64,000 bases of DNA from Fistularia commersonii (lineage: Eukaryota > Chordata > Actinopteri > Syngnathiformes > Fistulariidae): assembly GCA_037954325.1 (NCBI GenBank), contig JBBMNZ010000004.1:464863-528862 (forward strand). The letters are read 5' to 3'. Below the pieces are notes generated by a model. That model worked only from the letters and a program-made list of their open reading frames with translations, searched no databases and was not told where the DNA came from. Position 1 is the stretch's first letter. Every line of letters begins with the position of its first letter. Positions 8,673 to 20,324 of this stretch are shown in pieces. The translations under genes and the position numbers were made by a program.

Positions 8673-11600
8673 TCAACTCTCCAAATATTTTTTAATGGCT
8701 GCCCATTTGTCAAGATATAGGTCTGTCTGAAGTCGTAAGTTTGCTGTTATGCGTTCCATGCAGTTTACCTCCTTAAGCCTCTGACGCCACTGGTCCAGGG
8801 TAGGTGGGTGGGGTTTGAGCCAGTTTACTGTGATCATTTTATGTGCAATTAATAGAAGAACTCTAAGCGTAAACACCTGGTTTTTCCTTAAATCGCTTGT
8901 TGATGCTGTATCATAATAAATTGCTGTGGATCAATTGGTCTGTTTAATTTTAAAATCTCACTTATTTGTTTTTTTTTTACCTCTTCCCAGAATTTCATCA
9001 GCTTAGGGCAGTCCCAAAAGATGTGGTAAAAGTCCCCCGAAATGCCAGAGCCCCTCCAACACAGGGGAGAACAGTTATTATCATAAGAAGCTATTATCAA
9101 GGGAGTTTTAAAATACCTTATTCTTAACTTCCAGCTGAACTCCCTCCATGTTGGGCTGCTTAAACATTTTTGCCAGGACAACCAAGAACTCTCCCATTCT
9201 CCATCAGCAATCACGGCATGAGATTCCAGTTCCCACTTAGCTTTCACATCCAGTGTGTCCACTAAAGTGTCCATATGTATCCTGTCATATATATCTGATA
9301 TTGTATTTTTAATGTTCATTTTGTTCTCAACTATCTCAATCCAATATTGTTCAAAATTAGTTGAAGATTCTTTAATATTGTCCCATTCTTTGTGTGTCAT
9401 CAAATAATGTTGAATTTGAAAATATCTAAATAAATCCTTAGAGTCAATGTTGTATTTTGCCTGAAGTTGTGAAAAAGCCCTCAGAGTTCTTCCTTCAAAT
9501 AACTGATTTATTGTGATTAAACCTTTCCCTGCCCATCTAATGAAACCACCGTCCATCTTTGCTGGCAGAAAGTCACCTGCTGCTGTTATTTTTGCTGCCC
9601 TCGATAGAGATAGAGGTAGATTCAGGGATCGTCTTGTCTTTTCCCAAACCTTAAGTGTATGGTTGACATATTCATTTTGTATCTTAAGTCAACGTCTTGG
9701 TTTGAATTTAGAAAGGGAAGAGTTGAAAGCCACACATTTTTAACTGAACCTTGCTCTATATGCACCCATCTTGTGTCCATATCTAGTTTTATCCATGAGA
9801 CCAATTTTCCAAGTTGTGCTGCCAGGTAGTTACTTCAGAAGTGTGGCAAAGCCAATCCGCCCTTATCTCTGGGTGCACAGAGTATTTTCAATCTCACTCT
9901 GGGCCTCTTGTTCTGCCATATATATTTGGAAATGAGCTTATCCAGTGATGTAAAGGTAGATACAGGAACAGTGATAGGCAGAGCATTGAACAGAAACAGC
10001 ATTCTAGGTAGGACATTCATCCTGATACTTTCTATCCTCCCAACTAAGGACAAAGGAAGCACCTCCCATCTTTCCATGTCATTTTTGATCTGAGAAATGA
10101 GTTTACCATAATTTGCCTTATATAGCTGACTTGTGTCGTGTGTGAGAATGATTCCCAGGTATCTAAAGCCCCCTTTTGACCACTTGAATTTCACCTGTCC
10201 GTCCAAGCATGTCGGCCAGCATCCCGTTATCATCATTGCTTCTGATTTCCCCTCATTCACCTTGTACCCTGACACCTCCCCATAGTCCCTCAGGCATTGC
10301 ATAAGGGCCGGTATAGATGACAGAGGAGTTCTTATAAACAAAAGAACGTCTTCCGCGAACATTTTGTGCATCTCCCCTCCTTCATCCACTATTCCCTCGA
10401 TCTGATCGTTTGTCCTTATCAATTCAGCAAGCGGTTCGATACACAATAACAAAATAGGCGAGATTGGGTTCCCCTGCCTGACTCCTTTTTTAAGGTGAAA
10501 AAATTGGGAGCAGCACCCATTCACTCTGACCCTTGATATTGGGTCTTTATTCAGTCCTTCAATCCATTTTATAAATGTCAAATTAAATCCCATTTGTTCC
10601 ATAGTAAATTTCACCCTGTCGAACGCCTTCTCAGCATCTAGACTGAGAAGCATTGACGGGTGAACTGAATGTCTTGCAACTGGTTGTACATTTAATGCTC
10701 TTCTAATATTATTTGCTCCTTGTCGACCGGGTATGAAACTGGTCTGGATTAATCAATTTACCTAAGTACTTCTGCATTCTATTTGCCAATATGGCACTAA
10801 TAATCTTACGTCATTCCCCAACAAACTGATCGGTCTATAGGCACCACAATCTAATGGATCTTTCCCCTCTTTGTGTATAACCGTTATTACTGCCTCAGAC
10901 CAGCTCTCAGGTGGGTCATTTTCCTATAAGGCATAATTAAAGATCTGGCAAAGTTTTGGCACGAGCTCCTCTCCAAAGGCCTTATAAAATTCACCTGGTA
11001 GACCGTCTGTGCCAGGGGATATGTTGTTTTTTAATGATTTAATAACGTCTTGTATCTCGTTTTCTCGGATAGGAGCTATTAATTCGTCCGCCTCAGATGC
11101 AGAGAGTTTTATTAAATTAAGATTTTTGAAAATATCTTCTAATTTCCTTTTGTCTTGTGTTTCTCCTGATGTATCATAAAGATTTTTATAGTAAGTCTGG
11201 AATGCCTCAGCTATCTCCTCTGGGTGGGAGACCTCGGTCAGAGAGGAGGGGTGTTTTATCTCAGGGACAATACGGCTTGATTGTTGTTTCCTCAGTTGAA
11301 AGGCAAGTAGCCGGCTCGCCCGATTTCCCTTTTCATAGCACCTTTGGCTTGTGTATCGAAGTGCTCCCTCTGCTTTTCAAGTGAGAAGTTCATCCAAGGA
11401 GGTTTTACTTTCTTGCATTTGTTTAAAGACATTTTTGTCCCTTGTCATTTTGTGTTCATGTACTAGTCTTTTTATGTCACTTTCCAGCTGTTTTTCCTTT
11501 TCTTTTCTCTGTCTGTTTAATCTAACCACAATTTCAATATATTTCCCTCTCAGCACCACCTTTGCCCCCTCCCAAAGAGTCGAGGGGGATACTGATCCAT

Positions 11601-12433
11601 TATCATTAATTTTGAAGTATTCATCAATTGTTTGTTTTTTTTATGTTTTCCTTTATATTTGGATATGTCAACAATGAAATATTTAGTCTCCAGTATTTGA
11701 AGTGCCAACCAAAGCCTAAATTTAATTTCATATATACAGGACCATGATCAGATAGGGTACCAGGTTCAATAACACATTCTATGACTTTATATAAGCTTTG
11801 TTTTGAGATGCAAATCAAATCAATTCTTGAGTATGACCCATGTACCATGGACAGAAAGGTGAAATCTCTCGTGGTTGGGTTCTTAGCCCTCCAAACATCC
11901 ACAAGTCCTAGTTCTTCCAACATATGTTTTGCTGCCCTGGATTTCCTGCTAATGGGCCCATAATCAGAAGGAGTTTTATCCAATTTTACATTTAAAACAC
12001 AATTGAAATCACCTCCTAAAATGATAGTACCTCTGGCTTCTCTTGCCATTACAGTTGCTACTTCTTTAAAGAAATTGGGGTCATCTTCATTAGGGGCATA
12101 GATATTCATGATAGTTTGCTCTGCTCCACCTACTGTTCCCATAATAAGTATATATCTCCCCGCTTTATCCTTCACTTTTCTCTGAATTGCAAAACTAATT
12201 AAATGACTAATTAAAATTGCCACTCCTCTCTTTCTGCTGTTTGAACAAAAAGCATAAAATACCTGTGCAACCCAGTCTCTCCTCAATATCTTATGTTCTA
12301 CCTCATTTAAGTGAGTGTCCTGTAGTAACGCTATTCAGCAATTAAATTTCTTCAACTGAGTCAGCATTTTCTTTCTTTTTATAGGATTATTTAGTCCTTT
12401 GACATCATAACTGACAATCCCTACCTCTGACAT
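8673..12433 (-). pseudogene. L1 ORF2 (endonuclease/reverse transcriptase), copy A
   Basis: ORF2 protein nicks DNA and primes reverse transcription there. Minus-strand start is an ATG at 12433. The AP-endonuclease domain (12286-11624) includes GGDFNC and the SDHGPVY motif. The RT palm (10653-9835) has LSLDAEKAFDR and the GVRQGNPISP block. The C-terminal zinc-knuckle region (9556-8888) has CWRG and HIFWDC. Many frameshifts break it. The active site reads FAED in place of FADD and has lost two residues just before it, so the polymerase is dead even apart from the shifts. It lacks a 15-nt segment near 10612 that copy C retains. Confidence 0.9.
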
Positions 12434-12941
12434 AAATCGGCATTTCTTATTTTCATTTTACTCTCCCCAGATTCACCTTTGCATAAAGTAACTATCCTTG
12501 CCCTAATAGTATCAAAAATCACTTGTGCCGACCTAACCTACATGTCAAGGAAATAAGAACTCTTAAAACACAGAACAGAAAAAATAAAATAAGCATATGT
12601 GACTTCCAATAGTCCAGCTGAGTACAGAGATCTGTCCAGCTCCTGTTGTAATGCAGGCAGAGGGTTGTGATTTAAGATTCCCTCTGGGCAAAGTGCACTA
12701 AGTGCTGTCCAAACCACTGAGCAAAGAAAAAAACAAAATCTTTGGTGAGGCGGTGATCCCAACACGGGTCTCATCGTAAAAAAATATTAATTGAAAATAA
12801 TAGCAGAGTTAACTCTCCTCTCCTCTCCATAACTTTACAATATGATTCACTTAACTTCATATTTTGCTGTTTAAACTATGAACAGTAATACACATAGAAC
12901 TTTAAGATTGACAGTAATAACGTTATCTAATTATTTTAACA

Positions 12942-13964
12942 TTACCCGGGCACAGAACTCCTCATCATTTTAGTCCAGCAAAACAGCTGCAGGTCTGCGG
13001 CGGACAGTGATGTGTCCTTTCTTTCTCTCTTCCCACCATCCTGTCTTTGCCATGTATCTTTTGAGAGTTCCCATTCCAGTCTCTCTCTCTCACTAACCTG
13101 CACCTCGATGCCCAGCTTCTTCAACGTTGGCACAGCATCCACCAGCGTAGGAAATGTTTTCACTCCCGACTCCAAGTTGATTCTCAGCTGCGCCGGATAG
13201 CGGCACATTGCCCGGATCTCCTTCTCCTTCAGCTGCTTGATCACTCCTCGGACCCGCGTTCTCTTCCTCTGTATTTCCGGAGAGTAATCCTGGTCGAAGT
13301 AAATCACTCCTTTTTGGAACTTCACTCGTTTTTGGGCCCATGCTTGTCGCAGCACTGCTTCCTTTACTGTATAATCCAGAAACCTCACGATAATGGAGCG
13401 CGGAGGCGCTGAACTCGCAGGCTTTAGCCCCAGTGATCTGTGTGCCCTCTCCATTTTTATGTTTAGCTCGGGCGGGAGTTGTAGCGCCGTCTCAATTAAG
13501 TCCCTCAAAAAACCAATCATGTCACCTTTCTCACTTTCCTCTGGGACTTGATAAATTCTCAGATTGTTGCGGCGCATCCGGTTCTGTAGATCGTCGCACA
13601 TGTTCGTCAGGACCGCCTCCCGTTTCAACAGGTGCCTCAGCATCCTCTCACGGCGCTGGCCTGTGTCCTCCACCTGGCCTACCCTGGTCTCCACTTCCTC
13701 AGTTCTCCGCTCTAGCTTCTCCATCCTTTGAGTCAAGTCCGTGACCAACACCTCCAGTCTAGTTAATTGTTCCTTAGCGTCTGCAAATGCTTGCTTATTT
13801 TCTTTCCTCAACTCTTTCAACTCGCGAAGAATGTTCTCCATGTTCTCTTCAACCGTTTTTCCGCTCACCTGGCTTGGGGAAGATGGCGGCCGATTTTTTC
13901 CTATCGCTTCTTCTTGCTGTTTTTGCTGTTTTGCTGCGTTCCGTGTGTCTCTGGCCGTGCTCAT
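12942..13964 (-). CDS. L1 ORF1 protein (RNA-binding), copy A, intact frame
   Basis: L1 ORF1p is an RNA chaperone that coats L1 RNA as a trimer. The frame starts at MSTARDTRN (ATG at 13964; an upstream extension has no ATG) and runs 340 codons. A coiled coil of Leu/Glu/Lys heptads spans about residues 45-120 (TEEVETRVGQVEDT). It is followed by the RRM-like region (NNLRIYQVPEES, IKMERAHRSLG) and the C-terminal domain (FDQDYSPEIQRKR). Although uninterrupted, the partner ORF2 is broken, so retention may reflect youth rather than activity. Confidence 0.88.
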   Translation of the reverse strand: MSTARDTRNAAKQQKQQEEAIGKNRPPSSPSQVSGKTVEENMENILRELKELRKENKQAFADAKEQLTRLEVLVTDLTQRMEKLERRTEEVETRVGQVEDTGQRRERMLRHLLKREAVLTNMCDDLQNRMRRNNLRIYQVPEESEKGDMIGFLRDLIETALQLPPELNIKMERAHRSLGLKPASSAPPRSIIVRFLDYTVKEAVLRQAWAQKRVKFQKGVIYFDQDYSPEIQRKRTRVRGVIKQLKEKEIRAMCRYPAQLRINLESGVKTFPTLVDAVPTLKKLGIEVQVSERERLEWELSKDTWQRQDGGKRERKDTSLSAADLQLFCWTKMMRSSVPG

Positions 13965-14103
13965 CCTAATCTGCAATGCTTCAGACTCACTCTTCCACCA
14001 TTAAACTGTCAAGTATTTTTTCATAAACAGCCGAATACCAATTTTCGGGAGAGCTCAACTCCATGCGTGTTTCTCAGTACATTGCATCACCAGAAGTCCC
14101 ACA

Positions 14104-15059
14104 CATGCAGATTATAGGCAACTAAATGACCATCAGTGGCCGCTGGACTTGGCATTTTGAACCAATCTGACCAACATGCTGAATGACCTAAATCAAGAGC
14201 TGCAAGGAAAGGACAAAACTGTGATCAATATGATCAGCTCAGTTAATTCTTTCAAAGGCAAAATGCAACATCTCTCCTCGAAGCTCCACCGCCATGATTC
14301 GGCAAACTTCCAGAACTTCCAGAACCAACTTCCAGAGCTGGAGACACAAGAAAAGTCATGTGCGCAGCTTGACAGTGCACGCTACATAAAGCAAATTGAC
14401 AGTTGTCCATCAGAGTTCGACAGACGCTTTCAAGACTTTGCTGTACTCGAGCCGGTCGCTACATTCATGTGCTGCCCTTTCCAGGAAGATGCTGAGGTTG
14501 TTTCACTGGCATCAAAAGTTGCAACCCTGTTTGCCCTGAACTCTTCTGGAGTGGAGGATGAGATTCTGTCACTTCAAGTCGACATTCAGCTGAAGGCCAG
14601 AGCTCATGGACAATTCTGGAACCTACTCACAGAGAACAAGTACCCCAACATCAGAAAATGTGCTACCTTCTTGACTGCATTATTTGGCTCCACTTATTTA
14701 TGTGAGTCAGCTTTTTCCCACATGAAGATCATGAAGTCAAAGTACCGTTCCACAATGACTGGTGAGCATCTGGAAGTCTGCTTGAGGCTGGCTATCAGCA
14801 GTTACTGTCCGGACTATGCAACCCTGGCTAATTCCATTCAGTGTAAGACATCTGAGAAAGGTAATGACAAAAAAACATGTACAGAGTTGTATTGTGTAGT
14901 AAAGGTTGATGCAGTAATGCAAGGCATATAGTGTACGTATAAAAATGATTCTCAATATATTTAGATATAATGTGTTTTGCATTTTGAGTGGGCGGTAGAT
15001 CATTTTGACTCGGTCATGTCATAAGTAGCTGTCAGGTTGAAAAAGTGTGGGCACCCCTG
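14104..15059 (+). mobile_element. hAT element, 3' remnant A
   Basis: This is the right-hand part of a hAT-Charlie-type DNA transposon. Transposase C-terminal codons are open at 14176-14931, with the dimerization motif (KYPNIRKCATFLTALFGST, then CESAFSHMKIMKSKYR). The right terminal inverted repeat ends GGGCACCCCTG at 15059, followed by the 8-bp target duplication GTTTAGGA at 15060-15067. The left part is replaced by L1. Compare the full copy at 29997-32222. Confidence 0.9.
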
Positions 15060-15133
15060 GTTTAGGAGGTCAGTGTCACATTTGCTCAACCAGCAGAGAG
15101 GTGTCCTAAAAGGATCCATGTCAGGACCACTAT

Positions 15134-15707
15134 CTGCCACCTTTTGTCACCAGTAGAATAAATGGTGTTCAGTCACCTCAGTAAAGAGGAACCCTTTGGG
15201 CAGATCTGCGTCATAGGACATCAGTGCCGGATGACTTTCGATGGCCTTTCTGCTCCACCTGCTTTAAGGGACTTCTCATAAACATCTTCCAGCTATCTCT
15301 TCTTCTGATGACACTGCTTGACCAGAGAGTATTCTGAAGATCACTGTGTTTCTGATAGTTACAAACCCTTGCTGCTAGATGTACTCTCTCTTTCTTATCC
15401 TCCTTCAGGACTGGTTCTCCACCTCTTTCTGCTCAATAGCCTCCATCTTTTCTAAAGAGTATCAAAGAAAGACATTGAGCATCTTTATTGGACTTTTGTT
15501 GATGGGAGCTCTCCGATGTTGGATTGCTGACAAAAGGACATTTGTGGATGAATGTAATGAAATCATTTCATGAGGGAGTCTTGTTTTACAAAGATTGACA
15601 GATGTCACACAACTTGTGGTGAGCAGAGACCCGACACTGGTCCTCAGTGAAGTGTGTCAGTCTCTGCAGCAGCAGACACTTCACTTTCACTTCAGTCTGA
15701 CTGAGGG
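15134..15707 (-). repeat. Conserved V-segment 3' flank, copy 2
   Basis: Same flank as at 7174, here between the hAT remnant and V2. Small indels distinguish it (for example a retained TTTTCTAAAGAGTATC block near 15450 that is missing at V1). Confidence 0.8.
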
Positions 15708-15735
15708 GGTTTTTGTACGATGCTTTTTCACTGTG
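15708..15735 (-). other. V2 recombination signal sequence, 12-bp spacer
   Basis: CACAGTG (15735-15729), 12-bp spacer, ACAAAAACC (15716-15708) on the minus strand, as at V1. Confidence 0.95.
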
Positions 15736-16209
15736 TGAACGTCCACCGACTGTTGATGATGTGTAAACTCTGACAGTAATAAACTGCTGCATCTTCAGTC
15801 TGGACTCCTCTGATGGTCAGAGTGAAGTTAGAGTTTGATCCACTGCCTGAAAAACGATCTGGAATTCCTGATGCTCGACTCGTAGCCCCATAAATGAGGA
15901 GTTTAGGAGCTTGTCCTTCTTTCTGTTGGTACCAGGCCAGACGGTCCCCATCGTAAACGTCCTGACTGGTCCTACAGGAGATGGAGACGGGGTCTCCTGT
16001 AGCAGAGCTCTTTGCTGCAGGCTGAGTCACGTTGACCTGACCTCTGGACTCTGAGGATACAGACAAACAAAATGAAAGAGACTCCACGGCTTTGCGGGCT
16101 TCATCTCACACATAGTGATGTTGAGAGAGGAGAGGAGGTGGACTCTCTGGACTTTACCTGTGAAGCAGCAGCAGAGGAGAGTCCAGATGAGGACGGAGAC
16201 CCGCGTCAT
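15736..16209 (-). CDS. Immunoglobulin light-chain V segment V2 (kappa-like)
   Basis: Leader exon 16209-16158 encodes the same signal peptide as V1; the intron is 16157-16051; the V exon is 16050-15736. The conserved Cys, Trp and YYC are all present. CDR1 is the short type (13 residues between Cys and Trp, DVYDGDR); CDR2 is GATSRAS. FR1 carries VNVTQPAAKSSATGD, so position 5 and the Thr differ from the other copies. The 3' end encodes NSRWTFT, and its last bases GTGGACGTTC match the start of the cluster-2 J segment. Splice sites, frame and RSS are intact. The lone C/J partners lie more than 11 kb away in the opposite orientation, so joining would invert the intervening DNA. Confidence 0.94.
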
Positions 16210-16275
16210 GTTTGTGATGAGGAGGATTTGTGATGAAGGACGGCTGTCAGTCATCCAGGGTCCAAGTGTCAGGAC

Positions 16276-16321
16276 TATAAAGAGTCCCAGAGCACTGGAG
16301 CATGGAGCTGCTGATGCAAAG
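16276..16321 (-). promoter_or_regulatory. V2 promoter: octamer and TATA box
   Basis: CTTTGCAT at 16321-16314 and TTTATA at about 16281-16276 on the minus strand, spacing as at V1. Confidence 0.75.
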
Positions 16322-16411
16322 TGTCTCTATGGAAATCAACGCCCGACTCCAGCCAGCACTTTCAGGGAGGTCTCATCCATGCAGATGGTTGCTTTTTTCC
16401 CAGTTTCTTGA

Positions 16412-17040
16412 TCAAATCTCAACCAGAATGAAAATTGTCTTTTGATTCTCTTTTTGAATAGACACATAAGGTTTGGTTGTGCTTTTATTCTTCAGTCACA
16501 GACCTCAGAAGGTGGACACGACTTTGACTCCTTAGTCCAGCTTGTTCAGGTGAACACCCAGGAATTTGTACTCCTCTACCATCTCCATGTCAACAACTCG
16601 TATGTCCACCGGAGCTGCTGGGACAATCAGCATCTCCATTGTCTTACTAGCATTGATTTTCAGTGTTGCTGTTGTGGATTTTGTGGTGGTTGTTTGTTTC
16701 CCCTCCAGGCTGCAAAAAGAATCGCCCTTCACGGGGACAACAAAACATATACCTGAAGCAGAAGGTTCTGAGACGATGTAGGTCAGAGTTTCCAGACAAG
16801 CAGAGGGGTGTCCCACAAGGCTCGATAGAAGGACCTCTCTTTTCTCCATGTTCACCTGAAAAGGGGAGTGAAAGGAAAGCGTGCAAAGACTTTTGTTATG
16901 TTCAAATTACATTGTGGTGAATGAGTTTTTGAGATGCTTTTCTTTCATGGACAAAGTCAGGTCTTTGGAAAGTTCCTAATAATCTTTTCGCGTTTCCCGA
17001 AATTTCCCATGTAAAGATGAGATCAACTGAAGAACAAGTG
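16412..17040. other. LINE scraps and spacer
   Basis: No intact gene. On the minus strand, about 16650-16532 reads like the post-palm part of a non-LTR reverse transcriptase (LKINASKT, then EEYKFLGVHLNKLD). On the plus strand, about 16790-16850 reads QRGVPQGSIEGPLFS, resembling the RT block GVPQGSILGPLLF. Both are short, in opposite orientations, and low confidence as family assignments. The rest is intron-like spacer before the exon at 17105. Confidence 0.4.
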
Positions 17041-17104
17041 ATGGATGATGGATGATGGATGGAGGAGGAGAAAGTGACGTCTGAGGTGAAACTTCTCTGT
17101 GCAG

Positions 17105-17200
17105 CCGCAGGACAAGAACATCGAGAAGGTGATCAAGGACACCGAGTCGCTCTTCAAGTCCAGAGAGAGAGAATACCAGGACACCATAGACCAGATCGAG
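17105..17200 (+). pseudogene. Exon resembling IFFO1-type intermediate-filament gene (coil 2 exon)
   Basis: A 96-nt open block lies between a pyrimidine-AG acceptor (ttctctgtgcag) and a GTGAGA donor. It encodes PQDKNIEKVIKDTESLF followed by KSREREYQDTIDQIE, a heptad-rich alpha-helix resembling the rod end of intermediate filament family orphan 1/2. Codon use is GC-rich, unlike the surrounding transposons. No upstream exons occur in the window; the 17 kb to the left is Ig and transposon DNA. It may be a displaced gene fragment or the edge of an assembly misjoin. The IFFO identification is from memory of the family and not checked. Confidence 0.45.
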
Positions 17201-17357
17201 GTGAGACCAGGACCAGGACCAGGATCAGGACTGAGACCAGGACCAGGATCAGGACCTGGACTGGTATTGGAACAAGGACTGGGACTAAGACATAAAAAGA
17301 GACTGAGGCCAGGATCAAGACCTCCAGCCGAACTGTGACCAGACCCTTCAATACACA

Positions 17358-17421
<64 letters not shown>

Positions 17422-18545
17422 TGTTTGTGTGTGTGTGTGTGTGTATTTTGTGTTTTGCATCGTAGCTCACACCTACATTATGTCTGTGTGTAATGTCAAT
17501 GCACACCTATCATAGACACACATCATGTACATACTGTATCTGTTTGTGTGTGTGTGTGTGTGTGTGTACTCTTGCATGTCAGTACACACCTTCATATCTG
17601 TATGTGAGTGTGTGTACTCTGTTGTATGTCAATCCATACCTGTGTGTGTGTGTTTGTGTGCATTTTGTGTGTTTGTGTGTGTACTGTGTGTTTTGCGTCT
17701 TAAATACACATTATGTGGGTGTGTGTCGTGTCAATGTACACCTACATACACTATCTGTGTGTGTGTGTGTGTGTGTGTGTGTACTCTGTTGCATGTCATC
17801 ATCCCCCACATATGTGTGTGTGTTTGTGTGTGTATTTTGTGTTTTGCATCTTAAGTCACACCTGTGCTTTATGTGTGTGTGTGTGTGTTGTCAATGCACA
17901 CCTACGTGTGTGTGTGTGTGTGTGTGTGCATGTGTGTGTGTGTGTGTATGGATTGAGTGTAAAAGATGAATTAATTTTGATTGATTTGTTGTTTTCAGTG
18001 TCTTAATCAGCATGTTTGCAGTGTGTTTTCAGTTAGAAGCACACACACATAGGTATGGATGGACATGAAATAAAGGGTGGACACACACATTCATATATAG
18101 GTATATGCTGACATGCAGCGCGGAGTATATATCCACACACACACACACACGCACACACACACACACACACACAGGTATAGATTGACATGAAATAAAGGGT
18201 CAACACACACACATTCATACATAGGTAAGTGCTGACATGCAGCACGGAGTACATATATATATATACACAAACACACACACACACACACACAAAACGTTGG
18301 TGTGGCCTAAGATGTAATACATGAAATACACACACACACACACGGGTCTGGATTGACATAAACACAGAGTAGACACACCCACACACACACACACACACAA
18401 GTTAGTGTGCATTGTCATGACACATATGAGTGAACTAAGATGCACTACACAAACTACACACACACACACACACATAGGTACGAACCGACATGACACAGAG
18501 TAGACTCTCTCAGAGTAGACTCACACACACACACACACACACACA

Positions 18546-18591
<46 letters not shown>

Positions 18592-18701
18592 ACATAGAAC
18601 CATAACATAGGACCTAAGATGCAAAACACAAATTATATACACTCACACACACACACACAGAGGTCTGGATTGACATGAAACAACGAAATAGAGTTGACAC
18701 A

Positions 18702-18732
<31 letters not shown>

Positions 18733-18785
18733 CGTGTGCAAAGCGTCCTCGTAGATGTTGAGCTGGTCGTCCTCTCCGTCCACAG
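17201..18785. repeat. TG/CA microsatellite-minisatellite, large inverted array
   Basis: Bases 17201-17300 are a GGACCA-type hexamer repeat. From 17352 to about 17960 the plus strand is TG-rich, with interspersed motifs such as gcatgtcagtacacacc and gcatcttaagtcacac. From about 18040 to 18730 it is CA-rich and carries reverse complements of the same motifs (aggtatgtgctgacatgcag, cctaagatg). The two halves are arms of an imperfect inverted repeat about 650 bp each, around a unique core at about 17960-18040. All long ORFs here (Cys/Val-rich or Thr/His-rich) are repeat artefacts. Confidence 0.9.
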
Positions 18786-18930
18786 GAAGTCGCCGTCCAT
18801 CGTCGCGCTGGCGCCCGACGACTCGGACGGCGAGGACAAGGACAGGAAGAAGCCGGCGCTTCCTCCCGACGCCGACACGTACTGCGACGCCAACGCCATA
18901 ATCCCGCCTCTGACCTGGAGGAAACCCTGA
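18786..18930 (+). pseudogene. Terminal exon of the same IFFO1-like gene (candidate)
   Basis: After the acceptor ccgtccacag the frame reads KSPSIVALAPDDSDGEDKD, then an acidic and basic tail ending LTWRKP and TGA at 18928-18930. KSP followed by an acidic serine-rich tail resembles the C-terminus of IFFO1 proteins. The exon that should join this one to 17105-17200 (in the family, the end of coil 2) is not visible in between. Antisense frames are also open here because the block is GC-rich, so strand is inferred from the acceptor and the neighbour exon. Confidence 0.4.
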
Positions 18931-18931
18931 T

Positions 18932-18977
<46 letters not shown>

Positions 18978-20069
18978 ATGATCCGGCGTTCTGGAAATAT
19001 GGGAGTCTGGCAGTCGCAGCTCAGAATGGAGATTTGTCCGAACGGGAAACGAGGGGCAGACAATTTTCCTGGTGTTGTTAGAATGTAAATGATGCATGTG
19101 ATGTACATGAAATGAATGTAAATTCAAAATGATTTTTTTTGTGATTCTGTAATAATCAAGGGTACGTTTCATGAGAATGATTTAAATTTTTGTATTTATT
19201 TTTGCTAAATGTCAATCTTCAATTTTTTCAAATCTTTTCAATTAATGGTTTAATTTTATTTTTTATTTTGTTTCACTTTCATTTGATTTATTCGGTTACT
19301 TGTTTATTTATGTGTTTGTTTTGGAATGGATTCCACATTTTAGCGTTCCATTTTTTGCATTTTTGAAAGTTTCTTATATTTTATTTATGTGTTTGTTTCT
19401 TAAATGTACAGGTAATTATTTTGTCTGTTACTTTGCCGATTCGATGATAAAACGTGTTTTTGATTTTTATTTGCTGATATCAACTGAACGTTGTTTTTCA
19501 ATGTATTATCTTTAGCCCGTTATTATTTTGCCTTCTCTCCCTTTAATTTGTGCTATTGAATATTCGATACAAATGAAATGCAATTAGAATTGTATTTCAG
19601 GAAGTATTTTTGATTTAAGGTCATCAAAACAGTGTTTTCATTTATTTCTATTTTTTTTTACCAATGGACTCCAGTCATTGCTTTTGTTCAAATATCGATT
19701 GGAAAAAAACCTGTAAATGATGAAAATATGACACATCTGAGCCTTATGATTGACAGCCGGCCGCTCCCTAAGCCCCGCCCCTCACCCAGGGTCAGGCCGG
19801 GATTGGCTGCCGCTCGGTAAATCGGACGAGAATGTTGGGAAAGTTTGTGCCGCCAAATGAAAAGAAAAAAAAAACAAATCTAAAATCAAACGTCAATAAA
19901 GAGAGAAAGAGAAACTCTCCATATCGTTATTTGTTGTTTATGTCTGTGACGTCTTCTGGCTTTTGGAAATGACTTTTTGGATGGAAAGATTTCAGTTCAA
20001 ATTGAAAATGGAAAAGGAAAAAAGGAGGAGAAAAGAAACCAAAGCGTGGGGTTTGGACGAAAAAGAAAA
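18931..20069. other. A/T-rich non-coding stretch, possible 3' UTR
   Basis: A CA repeat (18940-18973) is followed by about 900 bp of A/T-rich sequence without credible frames. An AATAAA at 19895-19900, preceded by a short GC-rich patch (19750-19820), could be the polyadenylation signal of the gene fragment upstream. Nothing else is recognised. Confidence 0.35.
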
Positions 20070-20212
20070 ATGGAAGAGCAAAGAGAAGATTTATGGACGT
20101 CGTGAGAGATGATATGAAGGTAGTTGGTGTGAGAGAGAATAGGGTTGGATGGAGAAGGCTGATTGGCTGCCGCAACCCCTGAAAGGAAAAGCCGAAAGGA
20201 GAAGAAGAAGGT
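20070..20212 (+). mobile_element. RTE-clade LINE, short 3' end fragment
   Basis: The block containing gaagatttatggacgtcgtg and ending cccctgaaaggaaaagccg plus a GAA-rich tail is the sense version of the ends seen antisense at 26760-26930 and 50990-51120. It is the last part of an RTE LINE on the plus strand, severely 5'-truncated as usual. Confidence 0.8.
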
Positions 20213-20324
20213 TATATTTATTCGTCATTTGTGCATAAAGTGATTTTCCACTTCACCATTTTTAGTTGTTTTTTTTTTTACTGTTCAAATATGAAGAGGA
20301 GACGTGCGGTGACACAGCAACCAG

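Larger units (their letters stand above)
8468..14103 (-). mobile_element. L1-type LINE, copy A
   Basis: A near full-length L1 retrotransposon on the minus strand. The T-rich tract at 8468-8480 is its poly(A) end. ORF2 and ORF1 follow in reverse, and its 5' end meets hAT sequence at about 14104. Copies B (34092-39673) and C (57916-63543) are about equally long and join hAT at the same base. It is therefore one insertion amplified with the locus. Confidence 0.9.

Noticed and set aside
17493..18642. Long Cys/Val-rich frames on both strands
   Set aside because: They are translations of TG/CA repeats.
18643..18969. Minus-strand frame through the 18786-18930 block
   Set aside because: Flanks are pure CA-repeat translation, and the plus strand has the splice acceptor and terminal stop. 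The choice of strand is not certain.
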